Source: Bolinopsis microptera
Taxonomy: Eukaryota; Ctenophora; Tentaculata; Lobata; Bolinopsidae
Assembly (NCBI RefSeq): GCF_026151205.1
Contig: NC_087074.1
Coordinates: 11,317,226 to 11,381,225, forward strand
Direction of reading: 5' to 3'
Length of the DNA stretch: 64,000 nucleotides
Shown: positions 16,671-29,939 of the stretch, piece by piece
Numbering within the stretch: position 1 is the first letter of the stretch
Layout: each line of letters begins with the position of its first letter
Made by a program: the position numbers and the translations under genes
Notes under the pieces: generated by a model
Databases searched by the model: none
What the model was told of the DNA's origin: nothing
The model's input: only the letters and a program-made list of their open reading frames with translations

Positions 16671-17115
16671 CAAATGGCACCCAGCTAGTGAGGCGAAACT
16701 CACTGATCTTTCCAAAAAGGTATGACAAATTTGGTATTGTGAAAATTCTCACAGTCTCTAAAAATCAGTGTTACAAAAAAATTTTAAAATCTGAGCAAGT
16801 TTATTATATCGTCCACCCCTAATCCAGAGCCGTTGAGCTTTGATCTAGCCGCCTACCCTCCATCGATTTTGGCAACCATATATTGGTTCCCAAAATTTCC
16901 CGCACTTTGCAGTTTCTGCAGTAGGGGTAATTAGGTATAAACTACAATACAGCTGTACTTACAATTAGGAGGTGCACCATAAAAATAAACTTGCTCGGAT
17001 TTTAAAAATTTGTGTACCATTGTTTTCTAGAGACTGTGAGAATTTTCACAATATCAAATTTGTCATACCTTTTTGGAAAGATCAGTGAGTTTCGCTTAGG
17101 TGCCATATTTGATGG
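16671..17115. repeat. Nested inverted repeat inside the long-arm element
   Basis: Arms at about 16671-16815 and 16969-17115 are imperfect reverse complements, sharing CACTGATCTTTCCAAAAAGG with its complement and TGTGAAAATTCTCACAGTCT with its complement. About 150 bp separates them. Probably a foldback MITE inserted in the centre of the larger element. Confidence 0.75.
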
Positions 17116-19088
17116 TGCGCGGCTTTTGGAGCAAAATTAGCTGTAAAAGTCGCGTAATTTGACCAAATTTGACCAAATTCGTTGATTTTTGTCGTATTAT
17201 TTGGAAATATCTTCAGTTCCTTGAATGAGATCAATCTGAAAATTGGCGACGACCTTCCAATAGGGCTTTCACAACTGTCCGAAAAATTTGGTGAATATCG
17301 GAGTTGATATAGTGATCAAAATGGTGCAAAATACGCTGCTTTTAGCTGTAACATAATGTCTGATGGTTGGATATGCTTTAAACTTTTCGGACACCTTCCT
17401 TGTAAGTCTATGAGTAAGCTTACCAATTTTTGTTGCAATCGGAGGTCGGGAAGGATACTTAATATCTATTTGTTTGAAGAAAATTGTGCTGGCCGAAATT
17501 AGCGCTAAAAAACCATCCTACAGTCGGCACGCGCGGCTCACTGTCGATGGCGCACTACCTATTACAATCACATTCACAAGCATGCAAGCTCACCTGGTCC
17601 AATGAGCCTAGCGGGAAACAGAAAACGTTTTAATTAGTTTGTTAAACGAAGTGTCGTACGTTAATTGACGATGTCAATTCATGGCAGCTCGGCGCGGCAC
17701 AGTAGCGCATCTCGCCGATCTAGCCAGTGAGAAGCCTCATTGAGTGCGCGGCGCGGAACAGTAACGCATCATGCATCGCGCTACAATGTCGTACGTCACC
17801 TTAAGATCGGGTGACAGGGTGCTTACAATTCGCGTTACTGGGCGGCGCTCAGCCTGTCATTCTGCATTCCGCCAAATCTTTATTCGGGCTGAGTGAATTA
17901 CGACTTTCATCGCCCTAAAAAAGTGCGAATGCTCATTGGACTAGCATTCACGTGATCGTTCAGAACCAATTACAGCCGCGCAAAAGATCACGTGCACGCC
18001 AACTACCAATAAAAAAAGAAGTGACGTATGCACTACAAGAGCCGCGCGCTGAGTTAGATTGTAAAATCTGATTATTTGATTGTAAAATCGCATAAACACG
18101 CCTATTTGCGCGTTTTAGAGGGTTTAATTACGCCAGGCTATGCTTATGAACATACTAGCTTGGGGTCACCTGGTAAAATTCGCGCCACTTGTTTCACAAG
18201 TAAAGAAAAGCATCAACTCGCCTTCGTGCGCGCGCCCGCAGTGTTCATGTTGCCACGCGCGACGTTAGATTGCAGATATGAGGACAAAATTTTGACACCC
18301 AATATGCAATATAAAATTGCTTAGATCCGTGCCCAGGCTGCAAGCATTTTTTTCGCACAAGTACCGCCTCTGTGTCACCGGGAGGTGGGGCGCCACTGCA
18401 AGCGTAAAAACCCGGGTACTTAAACATTTAAGCAATCCGATTATTTTAAGAGTCAATGTTAGCGCGCGCCGTATTTGTGCAACTTAGAATTTTCCACAAT
18501 GAATAATTTGTTACTCTTGAAACAGTATTCTAAAATCGAGCCTGTACTAAACAGCAATGACAAATAATTTTTTGTTGGTTGCAGTACTGCATGGTCTGGC
18601 CCGACATAGCACGTGCCATCGTGGCATTTCGAGAAGAAAGCGGCGCGCGCTACTTAAGACGAGTAACATCCGTCAATTAAGAGTATCACCTGTTAACCAT
18701 GGGTATTGGGTCTATTTGTATCATTCAGGTCGCGTCGTGACATAGTCATAAGTAAATTAAACAATTGCGCGGTAATCGTGAATCGGTAAACAAGCTGATA
18801 TGCCCATTTTACAGCATGAACTAACATGAGACAAAATAAAATATTGACTCACAATGCGATGTCAATCTTTCAATTCACAGCTTGGCGAGGCCCAGTCTAG
18901 TGGTGAATTTTTACCAAACTAGCGAAGCGCAATGTTGAATGTGATTGCGAGAATTGACGGGTGACACTCGTAAAATATTTGTTCCATATATTGGAGTCCA
19001 ACTCGGCTTTTACTAATTCGCTCGCCCAAAAATTTCACGTGACTTTGGTTTTTATGGTTTTGCAGCCGTACAAAACGGTTTTACATAA

Positions 19089-19165
19089 ATCCTAATCCCA
19101 ACCCTAACCCTAACCATAACCCCGAAATTAACCATAACCCTTTCCACAAGCCTAACCCTAACCCG
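19089..19165. repeat. Degenerate interstitial CCCTAA telomere-like tract
   Basis: Two short runs of CCCTAACCCTAA with variant units (CCATAACC, CCCAACCC) inside the long-arm element. This is compatible with a TTAGGG-telomere animal genome. Too short and degenerate to mark a chromosome end. Confidence 0.7.
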
Positions 19166-21078
19166 GGCCCTAAACAATCGAATTCGTATTTTACTAGCCT
19201 GTCACGTGACCAAAACGGTTTTTTGCCCATAACTCTCCAGGGAAGCATTTTAACCCTACGTCATGGGGGGGTGATTCGGAATCAGCGTCCAAAATAAGGG
19301 CCTTTTCACAAGAATTTCCTTAAAATTTGGGCGAGCGATTTAGTAGAAGCGGTAGAAAAGCGATCATAAGCGCCTATAAGCGCTTTTAAATCCTGATTCT
19401 GCCGGTGACCCCAGGTTGCACAGAAAAGCACTTATAACTATAAGCGGGCACACTGATTTCCAGTTCTGACCAGGTTAAGGGGAATTGAGAAATCGCTTAT
19501 AAGCGCAGCATTAAAAAAGCGCTAATGAGCGCTTTTTAATTCCGGGCACTCCCCCGTTCCGACCAGGTTAGTGGCAGCATTGAAAAAGCGCTTATAAGCG
19601 CTTTCTAATTCTTGCCAACCAGGCCATGGGTGATAGGAAAAGCGGTAGAAAAGCGATCATAAGCGCTTTTAAATCCTGACTCTGCCGTGTACCCCAGGTT
19701 GCTCAGAAAAGCACTTATAAGCGGGCACTCTGATTTCCAGTTCCGACCAGGTTAGGGGCAGCATTTAAAAAGCGCCTCTGAGCGCTTTTTAATTCCGGGC
19801 ACTCCCCCGTTCCGACCAGGTTAGTGGCAGCATTGAAAAAGCGCTTATAAGCGCTTTCTAATTTTTGCCAACCAGGCCATGGGTGATAGAAAAAGCGGTA
19901 GAAAAGCGATCATAAGCGCTTTTAAATCCTGATTCTGCCGGTGACCCCAGGTTGCACAGAAAAGCACTTATAACTATAAGCGGGCACACTGATTTCCAGT
20001 TCTGACCAGGTTAAGGGGAAATGAGAAATCGCTTATAAGCGCAGCATTAAAAAAGCGCTAATGAGCGCTTTTTAATTCCGGGCACTCCCCCGTTCCGACC
20101 AGGTTAGTGGCAGCATTGAAAAAGCGCTTATAAGCGCTTTCTAATTCTTGCCAACCAGGCCATGGGTGATAGGAAAAGCGGTAGAAAAGCGATCATAAGC
20201 GCTTTCAATTCCGGGCACACCCCTGTTCCGAACAGGTTAGGGGCAGCATTGAAAAAACGCTTATAAGCGCTTTATAATTCTTGCCAACCAGGCCATGGGT
20301 GATAGAAAAAGCGGTAGAAAAGCGATCATAAGCGCCTATAAGCGCTTTTAAATCCTGACTCTGCCGGTGCACCCCAGGTTGCTCAGAAAAGCACATGAAA
20401 GTTCCAACCAGGTTAAGGGGAATTGAGAAATCGCTTATATGCGCTTTTAAATTCCGGGCACTACCCCGTCCGACCAGGCTAGGGGCAGCATCGAAAAAGC
20501 GCTTATAAGCGCTTTTTAATTCCTGCTCACCTGGCCATGGATGATAGGAAAAGCGGTAAAAGCGGTGAAATAGCGATGAATTAGCCGTTATAAGCGATTT
20601 CTAAAAAACCGCTTATAATCGATTATAAGCGGTTATAAGATGTAATATAGCGTTTTCCTGACTCAATTTTAAAAGCGCTTATAAGCGCTTTATTTGCGCT
20701 TTACAAACAGCTAAATTGCACCCCAATTATAAGCGCTTATAATCGCTTATAAATGGTTCAAAAAAGCGCCTACGAATCGCTTATCCGGCCAACCGCTTAT
20801 CCACCCGTTTTTGGCGCCAATCCTACTGGAAAACCGCTTTCAAATCGCTCAGCGACGCTAGTAAGCGCTTAAAAGCGCTTATAAGCGCTTTTAAATTCAA
20901 AAAAGCGCGTTTTTGAATTATGACACCAATTATAGTCGATTATAAGCGATTTTTTTTGAACCGTTTATAATCGTAAAAAAAGCGATTGTAAACGGTTTTT
21001 TTTTTAAAAAGCGCCGAAAAAGCGCTCAATAAGCGATTATCGGCGACGATCATAAAATATCGTTTATGGAAACTTGCC

Positions 21079-21086
21079 TTTTAATC
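21079..21086. repeat. Right 8-bp target-site duplication of the long inverted-repeat element
   Basis: TTTTAATC, the exact partner of 15264-15271. Confidence 0.88.
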
Positions 21087-21406
21087 TGTCATTCACAGCA
21101 CTATATAGTACAATCATATGACACGTTAACAAAGTTTTGAAATTTTATCAGACACGCGCTTGTGGGATTTCAATCTGTCTTTGGCATGCAATCTGTCTTT
21201 CTTTGCATTCCTTGTATCCCTATGATAACAGTACCACCACTAGTTATTTTATCTCCTTTTGATTGAAGATTGATCACACGATATGCTCACAGTTCACACA
21301 TCTTTTTTCCATATCGTACTGCCACTGGTACATATGATTTTTAATTTAAAGAAAGATTTTTTTCAGCAATTACATAGTTAGATAGTTTCATATTTTAGTT
21401 GTGATA
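21087..21406. other. Intergenic, nothing recognised
   Basis: AT-rich spacer between the long inverted-repeat element and the 39-bp minisatellite. Confidence 0.5.
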
Positions 21407-22093
21407 TTCTTAGTATATTCCACCCTGTTACCTCTGTCAGCATGTTTCTTAGTATATTCTGCACCCTGTTACCTCTGTCAGCATGTTTCTTAGTATATTC
21501 CACCCTGTTACCTCTGTCAGCATGTTTCTTAGTATATTCCACCCTGTTACCTCTGTCAGCATGTTTCTTATTATATTCCACCCTGTTACCTCTGTCAGCA
21601 TGTTTCTTAGTATATTCCACCATGTTACCTCTGTCAGCATGTTTCTTAGTATATTCCATCCTGTTACCTCTGTCTGCATGTTTCTTAGTATATTCCACCA
21701 TGTTACCTCTGTCAGCATGTTTCTTAGTATATTCCACCCTGTTACCTCTGTCAGCATGTTTCTTAGTATATTCCACCCTGTTACCTCTGTCAGCATGTTT
21801 CTTAGTATATTCCACCATTTTACCTCTGTCAGCATGTTTCTTAGTATATTCCACCCTGTTACCTCTGTCAGCATGTTTCTTAGTATATTCCACCCTGTTA
21901 CCTCTGTCAGCATGTTTCTTAGTATATTCCACCATTTTACCTCTGTCAGCATGTTTCTTAGTATATTCCACCCTGTTACCTCTGTCTGCATGTTTCTTAG
22001 TATATTCCACCCTGTTACCTCTGTCTGCATGTTTCTTAGTATATTCCACCCTGTTACCTCGGTCAGCATGTTTCTTATTATATTCCATCCTAG
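21407..22093. repeat. 39-bp minisatellite (about 17 units)
   Basis: Unit CATGTTTCTTAGTATATTCC followed by ACCCTGTTACCTCTGTCAG, with single-base variants (CAG/CTG, CCC/CAT/CAT-TTT). As 39 is divisible by three, all frames stay open and produce 13-residue repeat frames on both strands; with no splice or start context and equal openness on both strands, I treat these as artefacts. The last units are duplicated beyond the adjacent LINE. Confidence 0.95.
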
Positions 22094-22167
22094 TACCGCG
22101 CCGATCTGTCTGCATGTTTATACTTGACTACGCGATAATAAGCTGTTAGACAGTTATAAGTCTACCA
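21913..22167. repeat. Left copy of a 255-bp direct duplication flanking the LINE
   Basis: Begins inside the minisatellite (TGTTTCTTAG) and runs through CCTAGTACCGCGCCGATC to AAGTCTACCA. The right copy is 24430-24684, same length, with only a few differences in the minisatellite units. Either an exceptionally long target duplication or a segmental duplication involving the array. Confidence 0.85.
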
Positions 22168-24429
22168 GAAAAATCATGAAACCCAACACATTCCAACTTT
22201 GTGGAAAGAATCCCTTGGAATCTTTCTCCCAAAGCCTGGAAAAACTGACTACAACCAACCAAAATCATTTCGTACTATCACCCTTTCTCCTCTGATGTTA
22301 AAACTACAGGAGAAGGTGATACTGTGGCATATGCAACACGACCTTAATATCGCTAAAGACATCAACAAACGACAATTTGGCTTTAAGAAGGGATGTTCAA
22401 CCGAAGTAGCCCTTCATAAAGTTACTCACACCATCGAGCGCAGGATAGCTAAGAAGGGATATGTCTTAGGAGTCTTTCTAGATATAGAGGGAGCTTTTGA
22501 TAATGTCTCTTTCAAGGCTATTTCTGACGCTATCAAGACCACGAAAGTGGACCCGGCCACAGCACAATGGATTATGAACATGGTAACTAACAGATTCATC
22601 ACATTAAATCATAAGGATAAGTCGAAAAGGGTTCGGATCCGGAGAGGGTGCCCCCAAGGTGGCATCCTTTCCCCTTTCCTTTGGAACCTGGTAGTCGATG
22701 ATCTCCTGGCCTACACCGCAAGAGACATACCAGGTTATCTGCAAGCTTTTGCAGATGATCTGCTTTCTCTAGCGGAGGGGAATGATTTAGACATCATCTG
22801 GAACAGAACACGCAAAACCATCAACACAATAGAAAAATGGTGCCAAACCAAAGATCTATCCATAAGCGCACTCAAAACACAAATAGTCATGTTTACCTGG
22901 AATAAGAAATGGACACTTAGACCTGTGGTGGTGGGTAACACCACTATAGGTCTATCCAAATCTGCCAAATTCCTAGGAGTGACCCTCGACAGCAAGCTCA
23001 ATTTCAATGAACATATCACCAATACCACCAAAAAAGCTACGGCATCCCTTATGCAATGTAGAAGAGCTGTCGGCCCCACTTGGGGTATGAGCCCTAAAAC
23101 ATGCAAATGGATGTACACCGCTGTCATCAGACCTATTCTATCATACTGCTGTAGTATATGGATTAGGGCAACCCAAACAGACACCAACGCGAGGAAGTTC
23201 AAACGAGTTCAGGCATTGGCATTGAGAATGATGTCTGGTGCCATGCCTAGTACTCCCTTCATCGCACTGAACCACCTCACTAACACTCCAGATATCATAC
23301 TTTTCCTGAGAGGTGAAGCAGCAAAGGGCACAGCCAGGCTTCAAGCATATGGAAGCCTAACCCTCGAAACTATCGCCCCCAGAAAAGGTACCATCACAAC
23401 TCACACCACTATCAACAAACAATTCATGGTAGACCTCAACATACCACCCAAAGCAGAGAGAGACCTATCTATACCAACCATGATGCTTGATCGACGCTTC
23501 ACGGTCACCACTCCTGGAGCTGACAACATGGAATATAGAGGCTCACTCCAAAACACCATCGACAACATCCCCAGTGAAACCATCACCTGCTACACAGACG
23601 GGTCACGCACAGACTCAGGTAGCGGGGCTGGTTATATTATCACCACAGACAACAACAACACTACACTAGATGAAAGATCATTCAAGCTTCCTGATTATTG
23701 CACCGTTTATCAAACAGAACTCACTGCCATCATCGAAGCTTGTAAATATCTATCAACTTACACAAACACACATATCATCATATGGTCAGACAGTCTCTCC
23801 TCTATTCAAGCTATATCCTCACCTTCAACGAGGAGTAGAACTACTAGAGACTGCTACGACACCCTCAATACACTCGGATCCACTAACACCTTAGAGATCA
23901 GATGGATAGCAGCACACATCGGATTGTGGGGTAATGAAAAAGCAGACGAGCTGGCCAAAAATGGCACAACCAGTGAATCCACTTTGAATTGCCCAATTCC
24001 ACAATCTTACATCAAACGCCTGATCAACGACAAAGTCACAAAACTTAATCAAGAATCATGGATTACTAATGGTCCCAGACACACTAAACTGACACTTGGA
24101 CATAAAAACATCAACATCATCAAAAATCTCAACACTACACTCAGTAACAACAGACAAAATTACAGAACTGCAGTGCACCTCATCACGGGACATTGTGGCC
24201 TCAACAAACACCTACACACCATTCACAAATCAGACACAAGTGCTTGTCCTAAATGCGGCGACGGAGAGGAGACTGTCTCACACTTTCTCGGACAGTGCCC
24301 GGCTATTGCCCAAATAAGAGGTCAATATTTCCGGGACTACTACCTCTCTGTCAATGACATATTCGACAACCAACACATCTCCAACATCTCGTGGGCCAAC
24401 CAGGCCCAGCCTCTCTTTAAAAAAAAAAA
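22168..24429 (+). mobile_element. 5'-truncated non-LTR retrotransposon with RT and RNase H
   Basis: The insert begins inside the reverse transcriptase region with no 5' UTR or endonuclease and ends in an A-rich tail (CTCTCTTT followed by A's). Compared with the 3' fragment at 3363-4521, about 230 bp covering the ORF end and most of the 3' UTR are missing here, the junction falling near CTCGTGGGC. RT plus a C-terminal RNase H domain points to the I/Jockey side of the LINE tree; clade assignment needs a tree. Confidence 0.9.
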
Positions 24430-24439
24430 TGTTTCTTAG
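22199..24439 (+). pseudogene. LINE ORF2 fragment: reverse transcriptase - RNase H - zinc knuckle
   Basis: The frame is already open upstream (reads PTLWKESLGIFLPKPGKTD) with no true ATG at the first codon, so the N-terminus is lost by truncation. RT motifs: FLDIEGAFDNV near residue 93, RRGCPQGGILSPFLWN near 145 and the catalytic FADDLL near 182. RNase H motifs: YTDGSRTDSGSGAG near 464, the QTEL glutamate near 505, IIWSDS near 530 and HIGLWGNEKADELAK near 573. A CxxC-H-C knuckle (CPKCGDGEETVSHFLGQCP) follows near 683. The last ~15 codons run into 3' UTR through the internal deletion and then into the A tail and minisatellite. The RT core is uninterrupted, but without the endonuclease and the native end the copy cannot be autonomous. 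Confidence 0.9.
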
Positions 24440-24684
24440 TATATTCCACCCTGTTACCTCTGTCTGCATGTTTCTTAGTATATTCCACCCTGTTACCTCT
24501 GTCAGCATGTTTCTTAGTATATTCCACCCTGTTACCTCTGTCTGCATGTTTCTTAGTATATTCCACCCTGTTACCTCGGTCAGCATGTTTCTTATTATAT
24601 TCCATCCTAGTACCGCGCCGATCTGTCTGCATGTTTATACTTGACTACGCGATAATAAGCTGTTAGACAGTTATAAGTCTACCA
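24430..24684. repeat. Right copy of the 255-bp direct duplication
   Basis: Four minisatellite units plus the same unique flank (CCTAGTACCGCGCCGATC to AAGTCTACCA) found left of the LINE at 21913-22167. Confidence 0.85.
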
Positions 24685-27600
24685 AGCTGATCTAAAGTCT
24701 GAGTTGGACTAAAAGTTGGCACCCAGCGGTCCAACTGTTATACTACAGACAAAACGCTCAGCGAAAAGAGTTGATCATTTTTATTATTTCTTTTTTTGTC
24801 TACTTTTCGCTCATATCGTAATTTTGTCATTTGAGCAATTACTTACCCCGACTCACACCGCATGTTTCTACTTTGAGCTATTTCCGCCCAGTAATTCATG
24901 TTTTATTTAGGCAACAAAGGCACCATTTTATCATTTTTTAAAATTATTCAATAGCGCAACGTTTTTGATTTCCTTGGCAAAACTACACATAAAAATGCTA
25001 AAACTGTAGGGCAAATTGTGTGCAGACTCTGTAACCGCAGTAATAAAATGATGCCTTCTGTTTGTTTGTTTGTAGGATTGGGTCTGGTAAGTCTACATAA
25101 CACACTTCTACAATGCAAATTGAAGATGTAGCATAAACGCGATTGCGCCGCCGTGGTATCATTAATATTAGTAGTATCTGCAATGAAAAAGAAAAATTCA
25201 CAATTTATACATTTTCGATTCCATTACGCTTCAATAGCGACCACAGCACCAAAACCGCATTTACGCAAAGGCTTTGTGCCATCGCTTTGTTGTGTAACCC
25301 TGGAAAATGTGGCCTCTAGTTCCTCTGAAAGCAATATTAATCCGAATCAAGCATTAGAATCAAGCTTGATCCTTGATAACCCAACTGTTTTCACTAACCA
25401 CTTACGAGGTTGAGAAATTGCTTGATGCTTTAACTTAAGTTTAACGAAACGGGTTTAATTGTTAAGCTGGTAATTTGTTCCGTACACAATCTGCTCTCTC
25501 TACCTGGAGCCTTAGCAATGAAACTTAGTAAATTATTGCATTGATTCAAACGTTTTCACGTGACATCGTCACGGTCACATAACCTGTTTGAGCAGCTTTA
25601 AATGCTCGAACGTTCGGAGAAACCTTGCAAGCAACCCAAGAAACTTGTCGATATCATGATCTCCAGACTAAGTTTTAATTACCTGACCGTTTCAGTTAGT
25701 TCAGCCAGCAATGGCCGTTTACTTTTTTAGCTTAAATAATGAGATTTTGTTAGCTCTCATATTTGTTTATAGTTTGGCTAATAAAAGTGCTGAGAGGATG
25801 AGTTTAATAATATTCATGATGGCTGGATCATCAGAAAGTTCGTTCTTATAGTTTAATTTCACATTCAGTTGAAGAGCTTGCACACTGCCCAATTTGTATC
25901 TGTAGTTCTTGTGATCCTAGCGTTATCTGTTTATTTGTGCATAAGTTTATCTCTTCGAAAGATATAGACCAACCTTTACTTGACAATCTGACTTTGATTC
26001 ACCGCTATACTGATAGCTAGCACCTGGTACATGAAACATGAAGTTAATTGCTTTATAGACCATGTTACCTGTACGATGGAAAGTATTAATATAGCAGGGT
26101 GGTCTGTAAGCTGCGGGCTGCCCCTGTCACGTGAACCACCACCTCTACTATCCTGCCTTCAAGAAACAAACCATCTTATTATGTTTTGCAGATTCAACAA
26201 GAATACTTGGAAGACATAATATTTGTTTTGACAAGATGGGACAATTCTATTTTTGATTTGATTGGTATGATTTTCTTGCTGATCAAAACATTTTTAGGAT
26301 ACCAAACAATCGAGCGTGCACCAGAATTGAGAATCAGTGCAATGTCCAGATTGACTCCTATAGGCTATAAGACAATAAAGCAATTGGATTTGGACGAACC
26401 TTTATTGTGCTGATCCTTATAGTTATAAAGGGGGCCAAAAATCACATATAGACATATGGTGGGATTTATATTATATTGACATACGTTGCATGCCACTTTT
26501 CGCGCGCGAAGCCGAATATTATCTTTGATATTGGGATACGAAACATGTATCAAATATTTTATACGTCTGAACTTTGCCATTTTTTGTGGTCTTTCAGCCT
26601 TAGTATCCACATTTAGACAGATATAAAGCTATAACTTACAGAGAATATGTTGTTTAGGCCGAAATCTATCAAATTTGGCGTGTATGCCCGAATATGGGCA
26701 AATGGTTTTTGGCTTATAACTCAGTCATTTTTTGTCTAATCTTGATGATATTTCATAAACTAGTTCAGGAGACCACTAACTACAAGTAAACCTGGATTTT
26801 GGGCATGTTCAGGGTATTTGGCCAAATTTTGCCAAATTTGGACCAAATATGGGCATGGCTGCCCCGCGGACACCGTTCGGGGTCCAAGTATTTGGGTCAA
26901 CTACTATCTCGAAATCAAGTTTCCTAAAGAAATACCCATTGGCCCCCCCCCCCCCCCTGGATTTATTCCAGGCTTTATATAATGTATAATGTATATACGA
27001 TTTAAATACGGTCGCTAAAGAAATATAATCAGTAGCTGAATTGTTCGTAGGTTAAAAGTTTTGAGGTACAAAATATGAAATATCATATTGGACTTCTTGA
27101 TATTGCATTTTTAGGGATCCTAATGAGATGATTTTGACTGTGTTTGATCAAATCAGTAGTTTGGCAAGTTATAAACTCGTCGAAATTTGTCCTTGCGCCA
27201 CTTTCTTGCATATGTTCACGACCATGTCACTGGTTAAAAACGGTTTGTATATGTAACCAGATAAAAGTAAAGAAATAATCAACATTAACTCTTATTTACT
27301 TACTTATGGATATACTTGAAAAAGTATCCTCCTAGTTGTTGGAGTGGCCTGCACCACACAGTAACTCCTTTTCCCGATGTATGAGACCTCTTCAATGAAC
27401 TCTGTATGTTGCTTGATTTTCTGCTGCTTCTATTGTGATACCATTGAGTATTGACACCTGTGAAAAGAGCTGCATCCTCAAGGACACAATATGATAACCA
27501 GATCTTGCGTGGTCTGCCTCTAAATCTACCTACCTCTAGCTGCTCGTTCAAAACTATCAACAGGGGCGATGTTGGTCCGCTTGAGTACGTCATCGTTAGA

Positions 27601-29939
27601 TACATAATTGTCCCAATTGATATTCAGGATTCTTCTCAAGCATCTTTGATGGAACATGAAAATATTTTAGGTGCACCTCAAATATTTTCATCCGCGTCTG
27701 AGTGGTATTCCATACCTCACTTCGTCTGAGTGGCATACCTCACTTCATACCTCACTTCCATCAATCCGTATAGATCCAGGTTTGAGTTGGTGTCTTAATT
27801 TTACTGAGCAGCTGAGCTGATAGAATGCCCCAGAGGCCTTTGGAATGCAAGCTGAGAATTCTTCTCTAGCCAAGTTAAACAGGTGTCCAATATAAGAAGA
27901 CATATGAGCGGAACTTTAGGTCGAGTCCAGTATAACAGGTGTGCAACAACAAGCAATGAAATTCACATCACAGTTTCTAGAAATAAATAAACTTACTTTA
28001 AATTATAGGTGCTGACAGTTCGCCATGCTGTCAAGCAATCAACTAGATTACCGTAAGTTAAACAGCAGCTCCTAGACAAGACACTAATCTTTACACCGCT
28101 ACTAGTTCAGCTGCTATGGTACGTACTTGTTAGATTCAATGTTAGACTCACTGTACCATTCACATTTCACCTATTACTAATATTATTCAGTGTGTTACGT
28201 ACTTATATAGAGTTGGATGCTATTCGAATATATTTTTTCTCTATCGAAACCTTGGTTTATGATTTTCCACAACTCGAAAATTAGCAAAGAACAATTATCA
28301 GAGCAGTTTAGTTGTTTATGAACATTTCCACCTAGTGAATGCCGAATGAAGCAGCATTTGCTAAACTTATACTAGGCGTAGTCTCAGCCGTGTACTTACA
28401 ATCACGGCGATTAGATCCAAGAACAAAATTATAATCGTACCAGCTAAAATCTGGGCATTATCATACCTTGCATCAATATCATTGAGAATGCATGCTTTCA
28501 GTATCAGATTTAATATTAATATCGATTTGTTTGACTTTGAAGTTAAATCCCCCGAAGTTTCCAGACACTACGAATGTTACGAGAATATGGTGATCACTTC
28601 ATACAATATGTAGTGCAAGTAATATATCGGGATTTATATGGATCACAGATTCACAGTGCATAATATATTGATGAGGTATGACAGAATGTTTAAAAATCAA
28701 AATGAGCTACACCTCATTCACCAAATGAATAACTTGTCATAATGAATTGAAAACTTTTCAATGTACTTAGATGAAAGATGCTTCCCTTTAACAGTATAGT
28801 ACTCTGTCTCACCTTTTTTTTCACAGGACTACTAAAATCTGACGTTCTTGTCTTACTTACCTCGAGTAGAGTATCTAAAAGGTTTTGGCGCTGTTGTTAT
28901 AAAAGTACTTGCAATGGTAGCTTGGCTTGGTTGGTGTTGCAAATCGGAGTTCCCGTTATATGGATGGTTGGTGATATTATGGTTAATGGGACATATTTTT
29001 GCTAATATCAGTATTTGCATTTTACAGCATGGCAGTCCTGAAGCGTACAGTTTCATGCTCTTATTAACTAAGACCTTGACAACAAATCATGATAATTGTT
29101 TATTTGTAATATCAATAAGATTCTACATGGGTCACTACTCACTAGGTACTAAAAAGCATTTCACGGACAGCACCGGAGCTCCGTGATTCTGGACACTTTT
29201 CATTGATTTAAACTGAGTTTAATAACATTACCAACTATTAATCACATTTCATATTCAAACCTATTATAGCGTCAACAGATTTTCTAGGGTTTCCACGCTA
29301 TCAGACTATCTTAAGCTTACGGTTTTTACTATTTTAGTCTTAAATACGGCAAACGAATGTGTAATCATCGATTAACGAGCACTTAGTCTATTTAGTGGCA
29401 ATGTAAAAAACTGCATACCGAGAAATACGATTAGGTGGGACCTATGATGAGAAGTACGTACTCGTTTAGGGGGGGGCAAAGTACGTCTTGTAGCAACTTG
29501 AAAAGTCCGACTCATTTCGACGTACGACTTTAGATAGAAATTTTTTGTTTTTGGAATTATTATCTGGGGCCGTTGTAAAATGTAATTATTTCCGATGTTT
29601 AGAGAAAAAATCCGTTCGCGGAACAAAATAACACACCAATTCTTAAGTCAGAGCACGCATTATAAATAAAAAAATATTCTACAAAATTACTAGGACGATT
29701 TACTTATTTAAACAGCTTGTTCCTCTAACAGTTATCTTTAAGTTAATTCGAGATTGGAATATGAAACACACGTTTTTTAAAACGCTCAATATTTGCCGTA
29801 AACAAGCGATTTAGAACTCTTCCATGGATTTCTAGAAGGAGAACTTTTCAGTAGATTGAAAAGTTACGTTTACGATACGAGTAAATTGAAAAGTCCGACT
29901 CATTCGTACTTCTCATCTTAGTTAGTGACTGCAGACAGA
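24685..29939. other. Intergenic, no gene supported
   Basis: Short frames at 25153-25413, 26031-26413, 27300-27729 and 28778-29186 carry no domain or consistent splice signals. Near 26,640-26,880 the text repeatedly uses CCAAATTTG / GCCAAATTT words, as in the centre of the long-arm element (near 17,160). A C homopolymer lies at about 26943-26957. A direct repeat TTGAAAAGTCCGACTCAT occurs near 29,499 and 29,886. Confidence 0.4.

Larger units (their letters stand above)
15272..21078. mobile_element. 5.8-kb DNA element with very long terminal inverted repeats
   Basis: The left end (GGCAAGTTTCCATAAACG) and right end (CGTTTATGGAAACTTGCC) are exact reverse complements, and near-identical inverted similarity continues inward for well over 1 kb (left arm about 15272-16560, right arm about 19320-21078). 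A perfect 8-bp repeat TTTTAATC flanks it. Both arms are built from repeated AGCGCTTATAAGCGCT palindromes separated by longer repeated blocks (for example CCTGGTCGGAACGGGG). The central 2.7 kb has no transposase frame, so the copy is non-autonomous. The 8-bp duplication suits hAT, P or Merlin-like families, and long structured arms recall Foldback or MULE elements; the superfamily cannot be settled by eye. Confidence 0.88.

Noticed and set aside
19089..19165. Chromosome-end telomere
   Set aside because: Only a few degenerate CCCTAA units inside a transposon, with normal sequence on both sides.
21378..22149. 13-residue repeat proteins on both strands (for example TLLPLSACFLVYS units)
   Set aside because: The 39-bp minisatellite is divisible by three, so all frames stay open; no promoter, splice site or one-strand bias supports coding.
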